A stretch of 64,000 nt of DNA from Sipunculus nudus. Taxonomy: Eukaryota; Annelida; Sipuncula; Golfingiida; Sipunculidae. Below are positions 35,561 through 46,745 of the stretch, piece after piece. The notes under the pieces are model-generated. The model searched no databases, was not told the DNA's origin, and saw nothing but the letters and a program-made list of their open reading frames with translations. A program made the position numbers and the translations under genes. Within the stretch, counting starts at the first letter, position 1. Every line of letters begins with the position of its first letter. The DNA is taken from the NCBI GenBank assembly GCA_026874595.1, contig CM049316.1, forward strand, positions 52,647,676-52,711,675, read 5' to 3'.

Positions 35561-36215
35561 TGACCAAGCTCAGGTGAGGAAGACCGTTCCCCTGAGTGAA
35601 CTGTAACAAATTGACAACTGCAGCTATTGCACTGAGTGAAATCTTGACCTGTACCTGGCTGCACAGAGTGAACATTTGACCTGTTGCCTAAACTGAAATA
35701 GTTGGTAGTCTACCAAGCTATTTATAGATACAGTCACAATCCTGGCCCGTTGGTAAATGTTTACAAATACTGAAAGACTTTGGCTAAAACGCACTTTTTA
35801 AGCTGACATATTCATAGGATTTTTTTAAATCAAAATATTTGGCTTCATTTACCAAAGCATCTCACAGTCCTTCATGTTAAAGGTTTAATAATTCTGCCAA
35901 AAATCAGTAAACTTGAACAAAGGCCATAAAAGAATCATTTTTATGCAATGTTACAGAAGATGAAACAACAGCCCAATTTTTTTAAAATTTCACAACTGTG
36001 ACCGCAACAGTTCTGAAGAACTAGCAAGGCCGATTTTTTTTTCATTTTTACATGGTAACGATGTTATATGTGCAGATAATGCACAATGTTTCATTTATTA
36101 TGGATTGAGTACTAACTTCTTGTTCTGCAGCCAATAACACTAAAACCGCATCAAAACGCCCGTAAGTTGCATAGGTAGGTCACAGTTTTTTGTATGCAAG
36201 AGTGAGAAGTTTATA
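35561..36215. other. Anonymous DNA with one arm of a 105-bp direct repeat
   Basis: No gene. The segment from about 36011 to 36117 (from TTCTGAAGAACTAGCAAGGC to GGATTGAGTACT) is repeated at about 37555-37660 in the same orientation. Confidence 0.6.
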
Positions 36216-36680
36216 GATAAACGGTTACGATTTGTGCCTTGTTAACAGCCGGCCGGACAGACGGCCGCGGGGGGGGGGGGGGGGTGAAGGGTGACGACGA
36301 GGGTGATCACTTTCGCTTAAACAAGGGAACTGTGGGTCACTGCGCTCAACTGAAATTGATTATGAGAATATATAATTCATATCATAAATTGAGAAATGTA
36401 CACAATACACACATTTGGAGTTGCCGGTGTACTTTTATAGGCTACATGAAAAATGCAAGAGCCTCTCATGATCAAATTATTGGTATTTCAACTAAGTGAA
36501 TGTAATATGCATGTCAATTATGAAAAAAGGATGATAGTGGAGATGAGTTGTTCAAAGTATAATAATACACATTGAATTTATTAACAGAAATAAGAGGGTG
36601 TTAAAAATTATAAAAATGTTCCATTTTCAAACTAGAATAAACCAAATTTGATAATCATGTTAAAAACGTCAATCCCGTAA
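36216..36680 (+). mobile_element. HINE family B end-fragments and poly(G)
   Basis: GGTTACGATTTGTGCCTTGT plus an ACRG-type stretch (36222-36268) matches the 3' part of family B at 34966-34990. A run of 16 G lies at 36269-36284. A GTGATCAC..AAACAAGGGAACTGTGGGTC stretch then resembles a fresh 5' end (36320-36345). 36455-36660 aligns with 40495-40720, downstream of another family B 5' end. This looks like one copy's tail against the next copy's head. Confidence 0.6.
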
Positions 36681-37554
36681 ACATTGCACTGTGCAACAAA
36701 TGTAAATTGTATCATGAATCCATTTAATTATGCAATCAGGAAAACTTGGAAATGAGCCTAAGCATGTATTCTAAACTATATAATTATCCCATTTATTAAT
36801 TCTTGAACATTCTTCCTGTGTTTACCAATAATTATTTAGTGTAATTACAGTTTTGTACTGCGTTTGTGTAATATTAGACTTTATTTTTATCAAAACCTTA
36901 TGTAGTAAAATCAATACTGAAGCCATACTTGATTAAAAATGAACTGTAAAAGTGTAGTTTGTTTAAAAACTCAATTGCAGATAGGGATCTCTGATACAGG
37001 CAAGTGTGGCATCATGGAATATAAATATAATGTATCTTAAAGATGTTTGGATAAAAGCAAGACATATACCTTAACATAAGAACATTAAAGAATGAAGTTA
37101 CAGAAACAGAAGGACCAAAAAATGCTACAGAAATAGGCAGATCAATGCAATCTATAATAGTTCACCGTGGTAATATTCAACTGGTGTCACTCAACTCCTC
37201 TGTGACAGCTTCCTTTGAATGCCTGATTTTAGTCTTCAAGTGTTGGGTTGATCCTTATGGGCCTCATTTTCCTTATTTTACATAAATCCTGAGGAACTTG
37301 ACATTATTTCACTTCCCATTATTTATGGCCGCGCCATCCATCAGAAACTATGCCAGTGAACCCGACCACATCATCTGCATGTCCATGGAAACCCCGTGGA
37401 CCTGTACATATAGAAAGAACCGGTAATATGCAAATATATATATCAATGGACCAAGGATAATGCAACAGAAACAGAAGGACACAGGGTGCACAGTGGCTAT
37501 TTTGAGTCTAAAGATTCAGTGAATGCTGCTTGTGGCTAAGTCGATATGCCTATG
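36681..37554. other. Anonymous DNA
   Basis: No gene or clear repeat recognised. It may continue the diverged family B copy that starts at 36320. Confidence 0.5.
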
Positions 37555-37661
37555 ATCTGAAGAACTAGCTGGGCCGACTTCCTTCATTATTACATGGTAA
37601 CGATGTAATATATGTGCAGATAATGCACAATGTTTAATTTTGTTTTGGATTGAGTACTGCA
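37555..37661 (+). repeat. Direct repeat of 36011-36117
   Basis: About 105 bp with roughly one mismatch in six or seven, including the long match TGCAGATAATGCACAATGTT. Spacing between the copies is about 1.54 kb. Confidence 0.75.
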
Positions 37662-37744
37662 AACATAAATAAATTCTTATTAAGAAGCAACATGCACATG
37701 GTTCCCCTGTGAAGCCCATGCATCAACTTTATATTATGTTGTTG

Positions 37745-37815
37745 CCTTTATGTTCGAAAGGGTTATAGTATCCAGATATTCGCGAATGGGAAATAATCAC
37801 GAATTTGGCATCCTC
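37745..37815. mobile_element. Fragment of the CTGTGG/TCGCGA element family
   Basis: GATATTCGCGAATGGGAAATAATCACGAAT and flanks resemble the left part of the 15446-15908 element (GATATTCGCGAATCGGATTT). No terminal CTGTGG is kept. Confidence 0.5.
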
Positions 37816-38282
37816 TTTTACATGTCACTTTCAACTAAAAATAATGAGGAAAGACTAGAAGACTGACATGGTTTGGCACGAAAGGTTTGGCTTAAAATGC
37901 GCGCACGCACAATCTTTTTAAAGAAGTGGGTCCTGTGACCTTGACCCCAAAATCAAAAGCTTAAAATTTTAGTCAAATCCATCTTTAGTGGTGTGCAATA
38001 TATGTCAAGTTTGAAATGCATAAATCAATCCAAACTGGAGTTATCCGTAAACGAATTTGTTACGGACAAACGGACGGACAGGGTGATTACAACAGGATAG
38101 CAGGTTATTCAGGCGGGGCCCAAATAATTAATATATATATACGATAAAAACGCCTTGAGAAAACCATCGGAATTTTAAGATTGTTATTGTTAAATTCTTA
38201 ATTATTGCCAGATGTGAGAAATGTCATACTTTTTTTTAAATTGAATTTTTGCTTTAAATTTTAAAATTAAATTTTCAGATTA

Positions 38283-38284
<2 letters not shown>
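37816..38284 (+). repeat. Probable decayed core-repeat element tail
   Basis: GAAGTGGGTCCTGTGACCTTGACC, then a core-like sentence, then TTACGGACAAACGGACGGACAGGGTGATTACAA (38060-38095). The ACRG-type stretch followed by a G/T-rich end resembles the 3' portion of pearl-like elements, but the family differs from A and B. Only one unit is visible. Confidence 0.4.

Positions 38285-38327
<43 letters not shown>
38285..38327. repeat. (CA)n(TA)n microsatellite
   Basis: About five CA dinucleotides followed by about 15 TA dinucleotides with one break. Confidence 0.95.
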
Positions 38328-38868
38328 GAGATCTAATAAGGGATATTCTGATGATTCAAAATATGTATATATCATTGGGGATTAAAGTTATATTGAGGTA
38401 TCATTATTGTCCAAATGTTCCTATGTACCCTAAAACTAAAATTTAAAATTATTGATTCAATAAAAAATTTTTAATTTCATTTTTCAACAAGTAAGATACA
38501 CAGTTCAGGAAAAAAAAGTTTTTCTGATATTGTCACGTAGATTAACATTAGTTCACTAGAAAGTGGATTGCTTTAACTAGAAGCTTAAAAAATGTTCTTT
38601 TTCAAAACATTTAAAATGTCACAAAATCATGTGAAAAGGAGTGAAAAGTTCAAAAATATGTATACCATCAGAAAGATCACTTTACCAGGTTTAATATAAT
38701 GTATACTTTATGGGGTCTAATATGAATTAAAAAAAAAGTTTTGGAGTTATTTTAGATAATGGGGGTTTGAACAACAATAATGCCTTAAAATATTTAAAAT
38801 ATATTTTAAAGCTAATGTGAAAAAGGTAATTTGACGATACTTATACCTTAATATTATTCTCATACCAA
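38328..38868. other. Anonymous AT-rich DNA
   Basis: No gene or repeat recognised. Confidence 0.6.
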
Positions 38869-39117
38869 TCAAGTAACTTTAGGGTCAACGTTGTTTAAAA
38901 GTCCTCCTGCAGCCACCAGCCTCTGTCGAGGACTCAAAGCCGGAAGACCGTTAGATACAATCTCAGCCAAGGCGGTGAGATTTTTCATGGTCGGACCCCA
39001 CAAGCGAGTGCGCCTTCCAGCAATGGGGACGATTTCAAAGCCAGGGCCGCAGGTGCAGTAGTCACTGGGACTGGATAACGGCTGAGCAGGATATAAAGTC
39101 AGAGGAAGCGTGTGATA
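38869..39117 (-). pseudogene. 83-codon open frame, protein-like, unrecognised
   Basis: Between an upstream TAG (complement of 39118-39120) and a TGA (38869-38871), the minus strand is open for 82 sense codons. It includes SPSDYCTCGPGFEIVPIAG, then RRTRLWGPTMKNLTALAEIV and SPRQRLVAAGGLLNN. The first ATG falls mid-frame, so it would be an internal exon or fragment. The composition (GC-rich island inside AT-rich DNA; LTALAEIV and RQRLVAAGG helices) looks coding. However, a second frame is also partly open, and I cannot name the family. It lies just upstream of a family B 5' end at 39190. It could be a captured gene piece, an old transposon exon, or chance. Confidence 0.35.
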
Positions 39118-39189
39118 CTATCCTTTCATGTAGTCCGAAACTGGAATGGAATTCTGCAGACGCACATATACTTAAAGTTAAGCTAGCAT

Positions 39190-39279
39190 TAAACAAGGGA
39201 CCCATGGGTCACAGCGCTCAGCTGAAGTTAGTAAAATTTGTAGCAAATGCAACATGTACTTACTTCTATTTTTTATATA
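39190..39279 (+). mobile_element. HINE family B 5' end, split by Tigger-like element
   Basis: ACAAGGGACCCATGGGTCAC at 39192-39211 with the palindrome GACCCATGGGTC (39199-39210) and GCGCTCAGCTGAAG. This is the clearest 5' terminus of the family. The copy appears to resume at 40384, after the inserted element. Confidence 0.7.
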
Positions 39280-40381
39280 CAGTCAAGCCCACTTTGTGTC
39301 ATATCGGTTAATAGAAAATCCCGTTTATTGTCACATAAATCTGAAATCCCAACCAATTTCCTATATAAACAATGGTAAATCTGACCGTTTAATATCATGA
39401 AATATTGTCATAATCCCGTTTATTGTCATGCTTGTAACCCTTGACAGTGATACCAGTTCGCAGTTAATAACACATCAAACGCCGACACGGCGATCAACGA
39501 GGCCAAGAGCCTAAAATCGGTCAGGCATATCAAACGATCGCATCTCCCGCCAGTGTGCGGCAGGCAAGTGCAGTGATGCATGCGGGTCACACCCGTCACT
39601 TAGCTAATTAACATCTTAATATATCACGGTAATCCAGATCACTGCGTTTCTTCGAAGATTAACAAGGGCGATGTTTACATATCATACATAATTAACTCCT
39701 GGCCTTTGAAAAGCCGCGGTTTACACCTCAATGACATTTCTCTGAGATGATATGAAACACAAGCTCTAAACGTTGCTTACGACTGGAAATCCCCTTTAAG
39801 GGTCATTGGAAAACTGGAGGATTTGTGAGCACTGGAGGAGATACCCGGTCAAAAACCTCAATCGCGGGAAACTTTAGAAAGTTGACAATGGCATGACGAT
39901 GTCCGCTCCCTGAACAGTCCTATCATAAAGACGATCATGGAAGTTTAAGTCATCGATAAGATATCCGGAAAATAAGGCGCAATAGTCGGGGAAAGAATTA
40001 TTTAGTGAAATAATTTGTTATAAATAACGTTATAACCATGCCGCATATTTCCAGACATTTTACCTCATGATCCAGACGCTACGTCTCTTTCTGTTGTCAA
40101 GTCGGATTTTTGCCAGTTATTGCGGCATGCGGCACAAAACTTAGAGGAAATAAATTGTCAGTTGTGCATAAACGTCATTTGATATGCCGTTGTGCAATGA
40201 AAATATTCATAAACGTTTCTTTTTTTCTGTTTATTGATGACATATTTAATATCATTTGAGCCATAACGCTTCTTTTATGACTCAAAAGGACATCGATGTT
40301 GAAGCCCGGATAATGTCACATCCCGGTTATTATCATAATGTATGCATGCACCAGCGATATGACAATAAGCGGGCTCTACTG
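39280..40381. mobile_element. 1.1-kb Tigger/pogo-like element, non-autonomous
   Basis: Ends CAGTCAAGCCCACTTTGTGT and (complement) CAGTAGAGCCCGCTTATTGT; about 22 of 27 terminal bases match as inverted repeats, flanked by TA (39278-39279 and 40382-40383). TCCCGTTTATTGTCA occurs twice on the left (about 39319 and 39413), with a relative (CATCCCGGTTATTATCA) on the right (about 40318-40334). These are repeated subterminal motifs that fit transposase binding. The 0.8-kb interior has no convincing transposase frame, so it is a deleted or decayed derivative. Confidence 0.82.
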
Positions 40382-40383
40382 TA

Positions 40384-41230
40384 TTAGCATTTGAAAAGCT
40401 AAGAGGAAGTGGCCCTGCCATTTGGTGATCATCAAATACTATATTATAAATATATGAATGCAAGACAAGTACTGTGCATTTTTATGGATTAAATCAAAGC
40501 AGCAGAAGCCTCTAATGATCAATATTTGTCAAAGTATCAGTATTTAAACTATGTGACAGTTATATGTGTTTAAAATACACTATGGAAATATATGAAACCC
40601 TGTAAAATATAGAATAAGAAAGAAAGTGGAGATGAGCTTAGTATAATAATTCACATTTAATTTGTTAACTGAAGTAAAACTTAAAGTTTACATTTTCAAA
40701 TGAGCATAAACTAAATCTAATAAGTAAATAATGTACTCTTGTGTTTCCTGATTGAATGTATACCAGTGTAATGCATAGCAAGGCCTAGCACGCCTTAAGA
40801 GATCTGAATGAAATGTTACAAAATATACACCAAATCTCGAGTTATATTTCAATATTATTTTTTAAGGATTTCATATAGAACATCAACCTAACTAATAATT
40901 CAGGAGAAAATAAATACAAAACATTTGAATCATGGTTAAAAGTACCTCCTCTCATCGATTTAATGTATCATTTTTAAGATTTAACATATTACAATTTACA
41001 GCTGTATACTTAATATATACCTTGCTGAACACATTTACAAGGTAATTTAATTCTACACATAACGAAAAAAAGACTGTTAATGACTAGTTGTCTTAATGCC
41101 ATTATTAAACCTTAAAATGTACCAAGGAGCACTTTTGTTAGAATCTAATATTTTATCATACAAACCCTTTTAAAATTTAATCAATCATTATAAATTTTCA
41201 ATATGCAGAGCATGAAATTGCAAACCTGAA
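40384..41230 (+). repeat. Diverged family B-related sequence
   Basis: GCATTTGAAAAGCTAAGAGG (40387) recurs as CATTTGAAAAGCTGAGAGG at 48866. 40495-40720 aligns with 36455-36660. This is an old interspersed repeat running beyond the family B 5' end, without core units that I can delimit. Confidence 0.5.
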
Positions 41231-41955
41231 AATTTATTTTGTTATAAAAATTTATCAACAGTATTGAAAAAAAATATGAATTTTATTTAGTTTTTACATA
41301 ATAATTTTAATTCCATCTCTCTGTCCTTTATCAGGGCACAAATCATAACTATTAGACCCATGAAGTTCACACTTCAAATGCAGACAGGTCTTGCTAAAAA
41401 TCAGGTCACTGTGACCTATATTTTCGGCCGTGGTGTGTGTGTGTGGGGGGGGGGGGGGGGACTGGCATTTGAGTACCACAGCAGAATAGGTTTCTCAATA
41501 ACAGCTTGATGGATTGCCATGAAATTTGGAATACTATACTTGATCTTGGAGTGAACAAGAGGCAGGACCTTCCTTTAGTTTTTTCTAGTTTTTTTTTTTT
41601 TTGCATTTTCACTTGTGTTTTAAGAGATCCACAGTTACAGCCATTGATGTTAACTTCATCAGGGAACAATTCATAACCATAACGCCCAGGTAGTTCAAAC
41701 TTCCCATGCTGACAGGTCCTGATAGGTCCACTGAGGAGAAACAACATCTCCATCCTTCACAGCAAAGTATGTCTTTGGATGTCTAAAAATGCAAAAATTC
41801 ATACAAAAGGCCAGATTTCTCTGGACTATCTAGATTAACTGTCATGAAAGTTGGGATACTAAATGCTCCAGAGGAATCTGAAGTGTTGCAGAAGTGGTGC
41901 TAATAGATATTCTGAGGAAATAAAAAATAAATCACTCTGACCTATGTTCTCTAAG
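41231..41955 (-). repeat. Decayed ~320-330-bp repeat units, two to three copies
   Basis: TATCAGGGCACAAATCATAA (41331) recurs as CATCAGGGAACAATTCATAA (41658). The following GACAGGTC...GGTC segment is also shared, and GACCTAT returns near 41940. The sense strand of the family is probably the minus strand (GACCTGTC...TTGTGCCCTGATAA, compare GATTTGTGCCCTGTTAAC in family B units). A G16 run ends at 41460. Frames inside are spurious. Confidence 0.5.
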
Positions 41956-42478
41956 TTATGGTGCAAAAAGAAGTGTTTCAACGTATTAAAAGTAAAGACT
42001 CCAGTCAGAGAAAATCCATACAAAAGATCAAATTTCACAGGAACATCAGAAATGAAGAAGGGACTTCACTTTTTACACACATTGCCCTTGTACTGCTAGC
42101 AGAGGCCAATTCCTACCAAACATCTATCAACACAGGCTTGCTGTTTATTACTGCTGCATTTCAATAAAATGATATAATATTAAGATGACCACTGTACAAG
42201 ATGCAAGGTCACTATTTTGTTGTGAGGCTTATTTGCATAGCCAGTCTTTAACAATTCCAGTGCTCTATGCTCCAAACCTCAATTTCACTCTGCATATTAG
42301 TTTCCAGATGGCATTTCCAATCATGCAGATAAGACATATATGGGGATGGACACATATATTTGCCAAAAGCTGGCCCTCTGGCTACTGCTGTACTTAACTC
42401 ATGCATAGCTGGGTGTTATCACAGCTGAAGGGTGAGTTATAAAGGTTGAATTAGTCACCCATATATCATATTAGTTTC
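41956..42478. other. Anonymous DNA
   Basis: No gene. The frames at 41958-42167 and 42185-42397 have no recognisable features. Confidence 0.5.
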
Positions 42479-42526
42479 ACACACACACACACACACAAAA
42501 CACACACAAGTGTGTGTGAGTGTAGG
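42479..42526. repeat. (CA)n / (TG)n microsatellite
   Basis: About ten CA dinucleotides, a break, then CACACACAAGTGTGTGTGAG, which forms a short inverted repeat. Confidence 0.9.
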
Positions 42527-43807
42527 TGCAGCCAGAGTTCTGAAATCACCATATACATTGGCAAATTCATGAGTATAGCCATATCTGTAAAGTGGAATTT
42601 TTTTGGTATCTGTTGGTATCTGTAGCCATGTCTAGAGAAGTAGAAACACAGCTTAATGTTGCTGTTTTTTTATCCATATAAAATATTGCAAGGCCTACTT
42701 ATACTAAGACACATGACATCATATTATTTCCCAGTATATAAATAATCAGAGACTAAATAAACAGGAAACATCTCAAGACCACAAAAAAGATTAACAGTGA
42801 GAAAGTGCTCATTTTTACAGCATCTGTTTACATTTTTTATTTTTTCAATACAAGACATTTTGCATATCATAGATTAGCCTTGTCCAAAAAATATGCACAT
42901 GCAGAAATTACAATTATATGTACTATACATTTTCATGCATTACACATTTATTTGTAGCCAATTCTACCATTTCTTTATTATTACAATGCATGCCCCCTAC
43001 ACTGTGGTTTAAAAATTTTTTTTCCACTGCAAGAATTGTACAGGAATGTCCAAAAACTGTTTTACTGTGCAAAAAAATGCTGCTTACAGAATCCCAACTG
43101 TTACTGCCACAGGTGTCAAGAACAAGTGAAAACAAATACGCCTTATATATCAAGAGCTCATTTCTGCAGCCTAGGGTCAAATGAAACTGTAATGATTGAG
43201 ATTGATACATGTGTCTGGGACTGCGGTGAAAATCAATGTAAACTGGTTTAGTTTCAGGCCACTTTAGCCCAAGTCTCTCTGGCGGACTGACCATGTCTTG
43301 TTAGCTGACTGGCACAAGCTGTTGCATTCTACACCAAGTTATTATAGTGTGAGCGCCACTTAGCCTCAAATGGATGGGGTCTGAGGCTGATCAGTTGCTA
43401 CTCCATATTGGTCTATTGCACTTTTAGCAAGTCATGCCGACTTGTTTTAAAAGCTTGGGCAGCCATGACTGAGACTTATTGCACAGCTTCAGTTCCTCAG
43501 AGAGTTCTAATTTGTCAACAGGCCCACACAAAATGTCAGTCTTTAATACAGCATTATACCTGCAAAGAAAAAAAACGAAACATGTCTATTGAAAGTTTAA
43601 ATGATATAGTATGAAATGCTTTCTACTCAAACAATATGAATTCAATATTTTTTTTTTTTCAGCATGAGGCATGAAAGTCCTGAAATTAACAATATTTTTT
43701 TATGCAAGTTAATATTTCAAAATCATCAGAATAATTAAAGGAACACAAATAAGAAATGACATGCCCTAGATTTATAATAGATAATCATTACAGCTTTATA
43801 TAATAAT
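42527..43807. other. Anonymous DNA
   Basis: No gene called. Overlapping frames lie on opposite strands at 42923-43294 (minus, 123 codons) and 43036-43251 (plus, 71 codons, with about eleven Cys). Neither has a signal peptide or known motif. Confidence 0.4.
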
Positions 43808-44049
43808 GGGGCCTGGACAGCTGAGTGGTAAAACGCTTGGCTCTATCCACTGGCGACCCGGGTTCGATCCCCGGCATGGCTATGAGAATGGGTTGTAGTT
43901 GCCCGTCCAAGGCCGGTGGTTTTCTCCGGGTACTCCGGTTTCCTCCACCCCTGCAGACTACCGAACGCCATCACTGGAGCCATGGAGAGTGCCTCGATTA
44001 GTTATAACTATTTGTACAATCCATGTAAAATAAAAAATAAATAAGTTTA
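43808..44049 (+). mobile_element. tRNA-derived SINE, copy 2 (more complete)
   Basis: GGGGCCTGGACAGCTGAGTG (A box region) is followed by the B box GGTTCGATCCC at about 43860-43870 and the central domain GGCCGGTGGTTTTCTCCGGG, then TACTCCGGTTTCCTCC. The tail shared with the 3632-3851 copy is TATTTGTACAATCCATGTAAAATAAA. Possible target duplications are the similar TATATAATAATGG / TATATAATGATGG flanks. Conserved central domains of this kind define metazoan SINE superfamilies; I do not assign one firmly. RNA polymerase III would start near the 5' end. Confidence 0.9.
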
Positions 44050-44287
44050 TATTATATATAATGATGGACCAGTTTTGTGCCCTGTAAAAGCAACTGATGT
44101 ATCTCCTGTAATGCATATACAGTGGCATTCTATGTCAAATTGTTAATTTTTACCCATTTTTAACCCATTTTCATATACCCATATCCTCCAGTAAAATGTT
44201 TATATCTAATGCTGTGAATGAAACACTTCTTAATATAAAACTGTTTACTTTACTTGTATTATCATTGAACATTGGATAATAAATTTG
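44050..44287. other. Anonymous DNA
   Basis: Short AT-rich spacer; nothing recognised. Confidence 0.6.
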
Positions 44288-44933
44288 CTCTAGTGATTAG
44301 GCTGTCCTGTTTGTCCTAACTGAATGTCTCTAGTGATTAGGCTGTCCTGTTTGTCCTAACTGAATGTCTCTAGTGATTAGACTGTCCTGTTTGTCCTAAC
44401 TGAATGTCTCTAGTGATTAGGCTGTCCTGTTTGTCTTAACTGAATGTCTCTAGTGGTTAGACTGTCCTGTTTGTCCTAACTGAATGTCTCTAGTGGTTAG
44501 GCTGACCTGTTTGTCCCAACTGAATGTCTCTAGTGGTTAGGCTGTCCTGTTTGTCCTAACTGAATGTCTCTAGTGATTAGGCTGACCTGTTTGTCCTAAC
44601 TGAATGTCTCTAGTGATTAGACTGACCTGTTTGTCCTAACTGAATGTCTCTAGTGGTTAGGCTGACCTGTTTGTCCTAACTGAATGTCTCCAGTTATTAG
44701 GCTGACCTGTTTGTCCTAACTGAATGTCACTAGTGATTAGACTGTACTGTTTGTCCTAACTGAATGTCTCCAGTGATTTGGCCGTTCTGTTTTTGTCTTA
44801 ACTGAATGTCTCTAGTGATTAGGCTGTCCTGTTTGTCCTAACTGAATGTCTCTAGTGATTAGGCTGTCCTGTTTGTCCTAACTGAATGTCTCTAGTGATT
44901 AGGCTGTCCTGTTTGTCCTAACTGAATGTCTCT
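44288..44933. repeat. 40-bp minisatellite, about 16 copies
   Basis: The unit is CTCTAGTGATTAGGCTGTCC followed by TGTTTGTCCTAACTGAATGT. Variation is mostly at GATT/GGTT, GCTG/ACTG and TCC/ACC. One unit near 44770-44810 is 2 bp longer. The sequence is unrelated to the 40-bp array at 10953-11446. Confidence 0.96.
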
Positions 44934-46573
44934 TGACTGTTCACATGAAGCGATAAACACTCAGTTGTCATTACCAGCAGTAAAAGATTTCCTGACTTTT
45001 AACTGACCTTCATTTTGTTTTCAAGCTTGAAAAAACATTTAAAACGTAAGATTCAGTCTTTACATTGAATATTAAACTTTGATTGACTAAATGCTGGCTC
45101 TTAAAACAAGGGATGGTAAATCCTTTCAATCTGATTATCACAGCCATCTGGTAATTCCATGATGATCATAGAATTCAATGACTTCTAAAATTCCCCGACC
45201 TTTTACAATTCTTTCCTTGACTTTTGCCTGCTGACAATCTAACTGTAGCTGTTACTCCTAATTGTAATACAGCATATACTGAAACCATTAGATAATTTAA
45301 TATTATGATAATATTACTACTGCACATCTGTAAAATAAAATACTTATAATATTTTTAAAACAATTGTTCTGATCATGTACCGATCAGTACTGCAAAATAA
45401 CATATAAACTAAATAACAATATTACAGAATAATAATATATAAACTACTATAAAGGTACACAAGCACATGTTTGGATGACGATCAAAGGAACTTTATAACA
45501 TAACTTTTATATGTTTCAGTGTGCCATTTTCCTTAGTTATCACTTGTGGCATTTACTGTGTAGCCTAGATGTCTGCATGGCTATACTCTTTTCACGGAGT
45601 GTTACATTTCTTTCACAGAGACCTGACAAAAACTTTGAATCAGACTTCTGCTAGAGTCTACATTTTCCAGGTTGCACTTAGAAGTATGACATTTATGGGT
45701 ATGACTTACATAAGGAACCATTATTATCTTCATATAAATACATTTACAGCCCTGTGATATGGATGGCACCTTGAATGTAGAAGCTGACTAAAACTAATGG
45801 TGGCAGTGTGACCCTGAAAATGTTACTATGGAGCATCATGGATTTATTTTTACTCTACATGGAATTGGGCTTAACTCAGAATAAGGAGAAATCCCAGTTG
45901 ATCTCTGTTAAGAACTACACATTAGACAACAAAGTAAACCGAACCACTTATACAAGGATGTATGGAGTTAATTAAAACATATTTACATGTATGTTATTGT
46001 ATATTGCTATGGTTAAGGTTTTTTTCTATCATGGAACATATGTCACCAACTGTTTAAAATGCAGATGATTTTGTGACAGATGGCTATCAAATTTATTTTA
46101 TATGACATAGAAATAATTCAGGTACATCATTTACCTAGTAGTGTACAGAAAGAGTTCATCAGATGGGTTCAAGTGCAGGTTCAAATTTACCTTGAAGTTG
46201 AATTGTCTTTGGATTTATTAATCATTGTCTCTTTATGCAAGTCTTGAAATCAACAAAAACAAGACAAGATATATATGCTATAAAAACTATGCAACATAAA
46301 AAAAAACCCATAAATTTTATCACATTGTTTTCTAATATCATAAGCACCAATGAGTGAAGTAAAATTTCCTAGATGTTCTAGACACCTGTAGATATACTGG
46401 TCACACATTATTTAAATGAAAACAAAACAAACATAAATAATGCATAACACTTTGAAAAATCTGAAGGAGTTAGATAATTTGTTTTTCTCACTGTGACATA
46501 TGGAAATAATCACTTTAGACTTGACACTCGGTGGGTCAAGCAGACATTAATGAATCGAAATAAGTTGTTGAAA
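44934..46573. other. Anonymous DNA
   Basis: No gene, element end or tandem repeat recognised. CpG is rare. Confidence 0.55.
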
Positions 46574-46745
46574 CAATGAAACCTTGAAATTAAGACCCCC
46601 AAATTTGGACCTTGATAAAGTGGTCGCATTTTAGGTGGTCGTCCAAGCAAGGTCTGATATACAGCGCAAAAAAAATGGGACCGAGAAAAAGTTGTCGTTT
46701 TTTTAAGGTGGTCGTTAAACTTGGTGGTTATGTAAGGTTTTACTA
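46574..46745. mobile_element. Diverged pogo/Tigger-like MITE
   Basis: The left end CAATGAAACCTTGAAATTAA is inverse to a right end GTAAGGTTTTACTA. GTGGTCG motifs recur inside (about 46621, 46635 and 46698). The AAACCTTG core is shared with the element starting at 51596. About 172 bp. The ends are eroded and the TA flank is not clear on the left. Confidence 0.6.

Noticed and set aside
43036-43251. Cys-rich 71-codon ORF as a secreted toxin-like peptide
   Set aside because: No signal peptide, no recognisable Cys framework, and a longer frame on the opposite strand covers the same bases.
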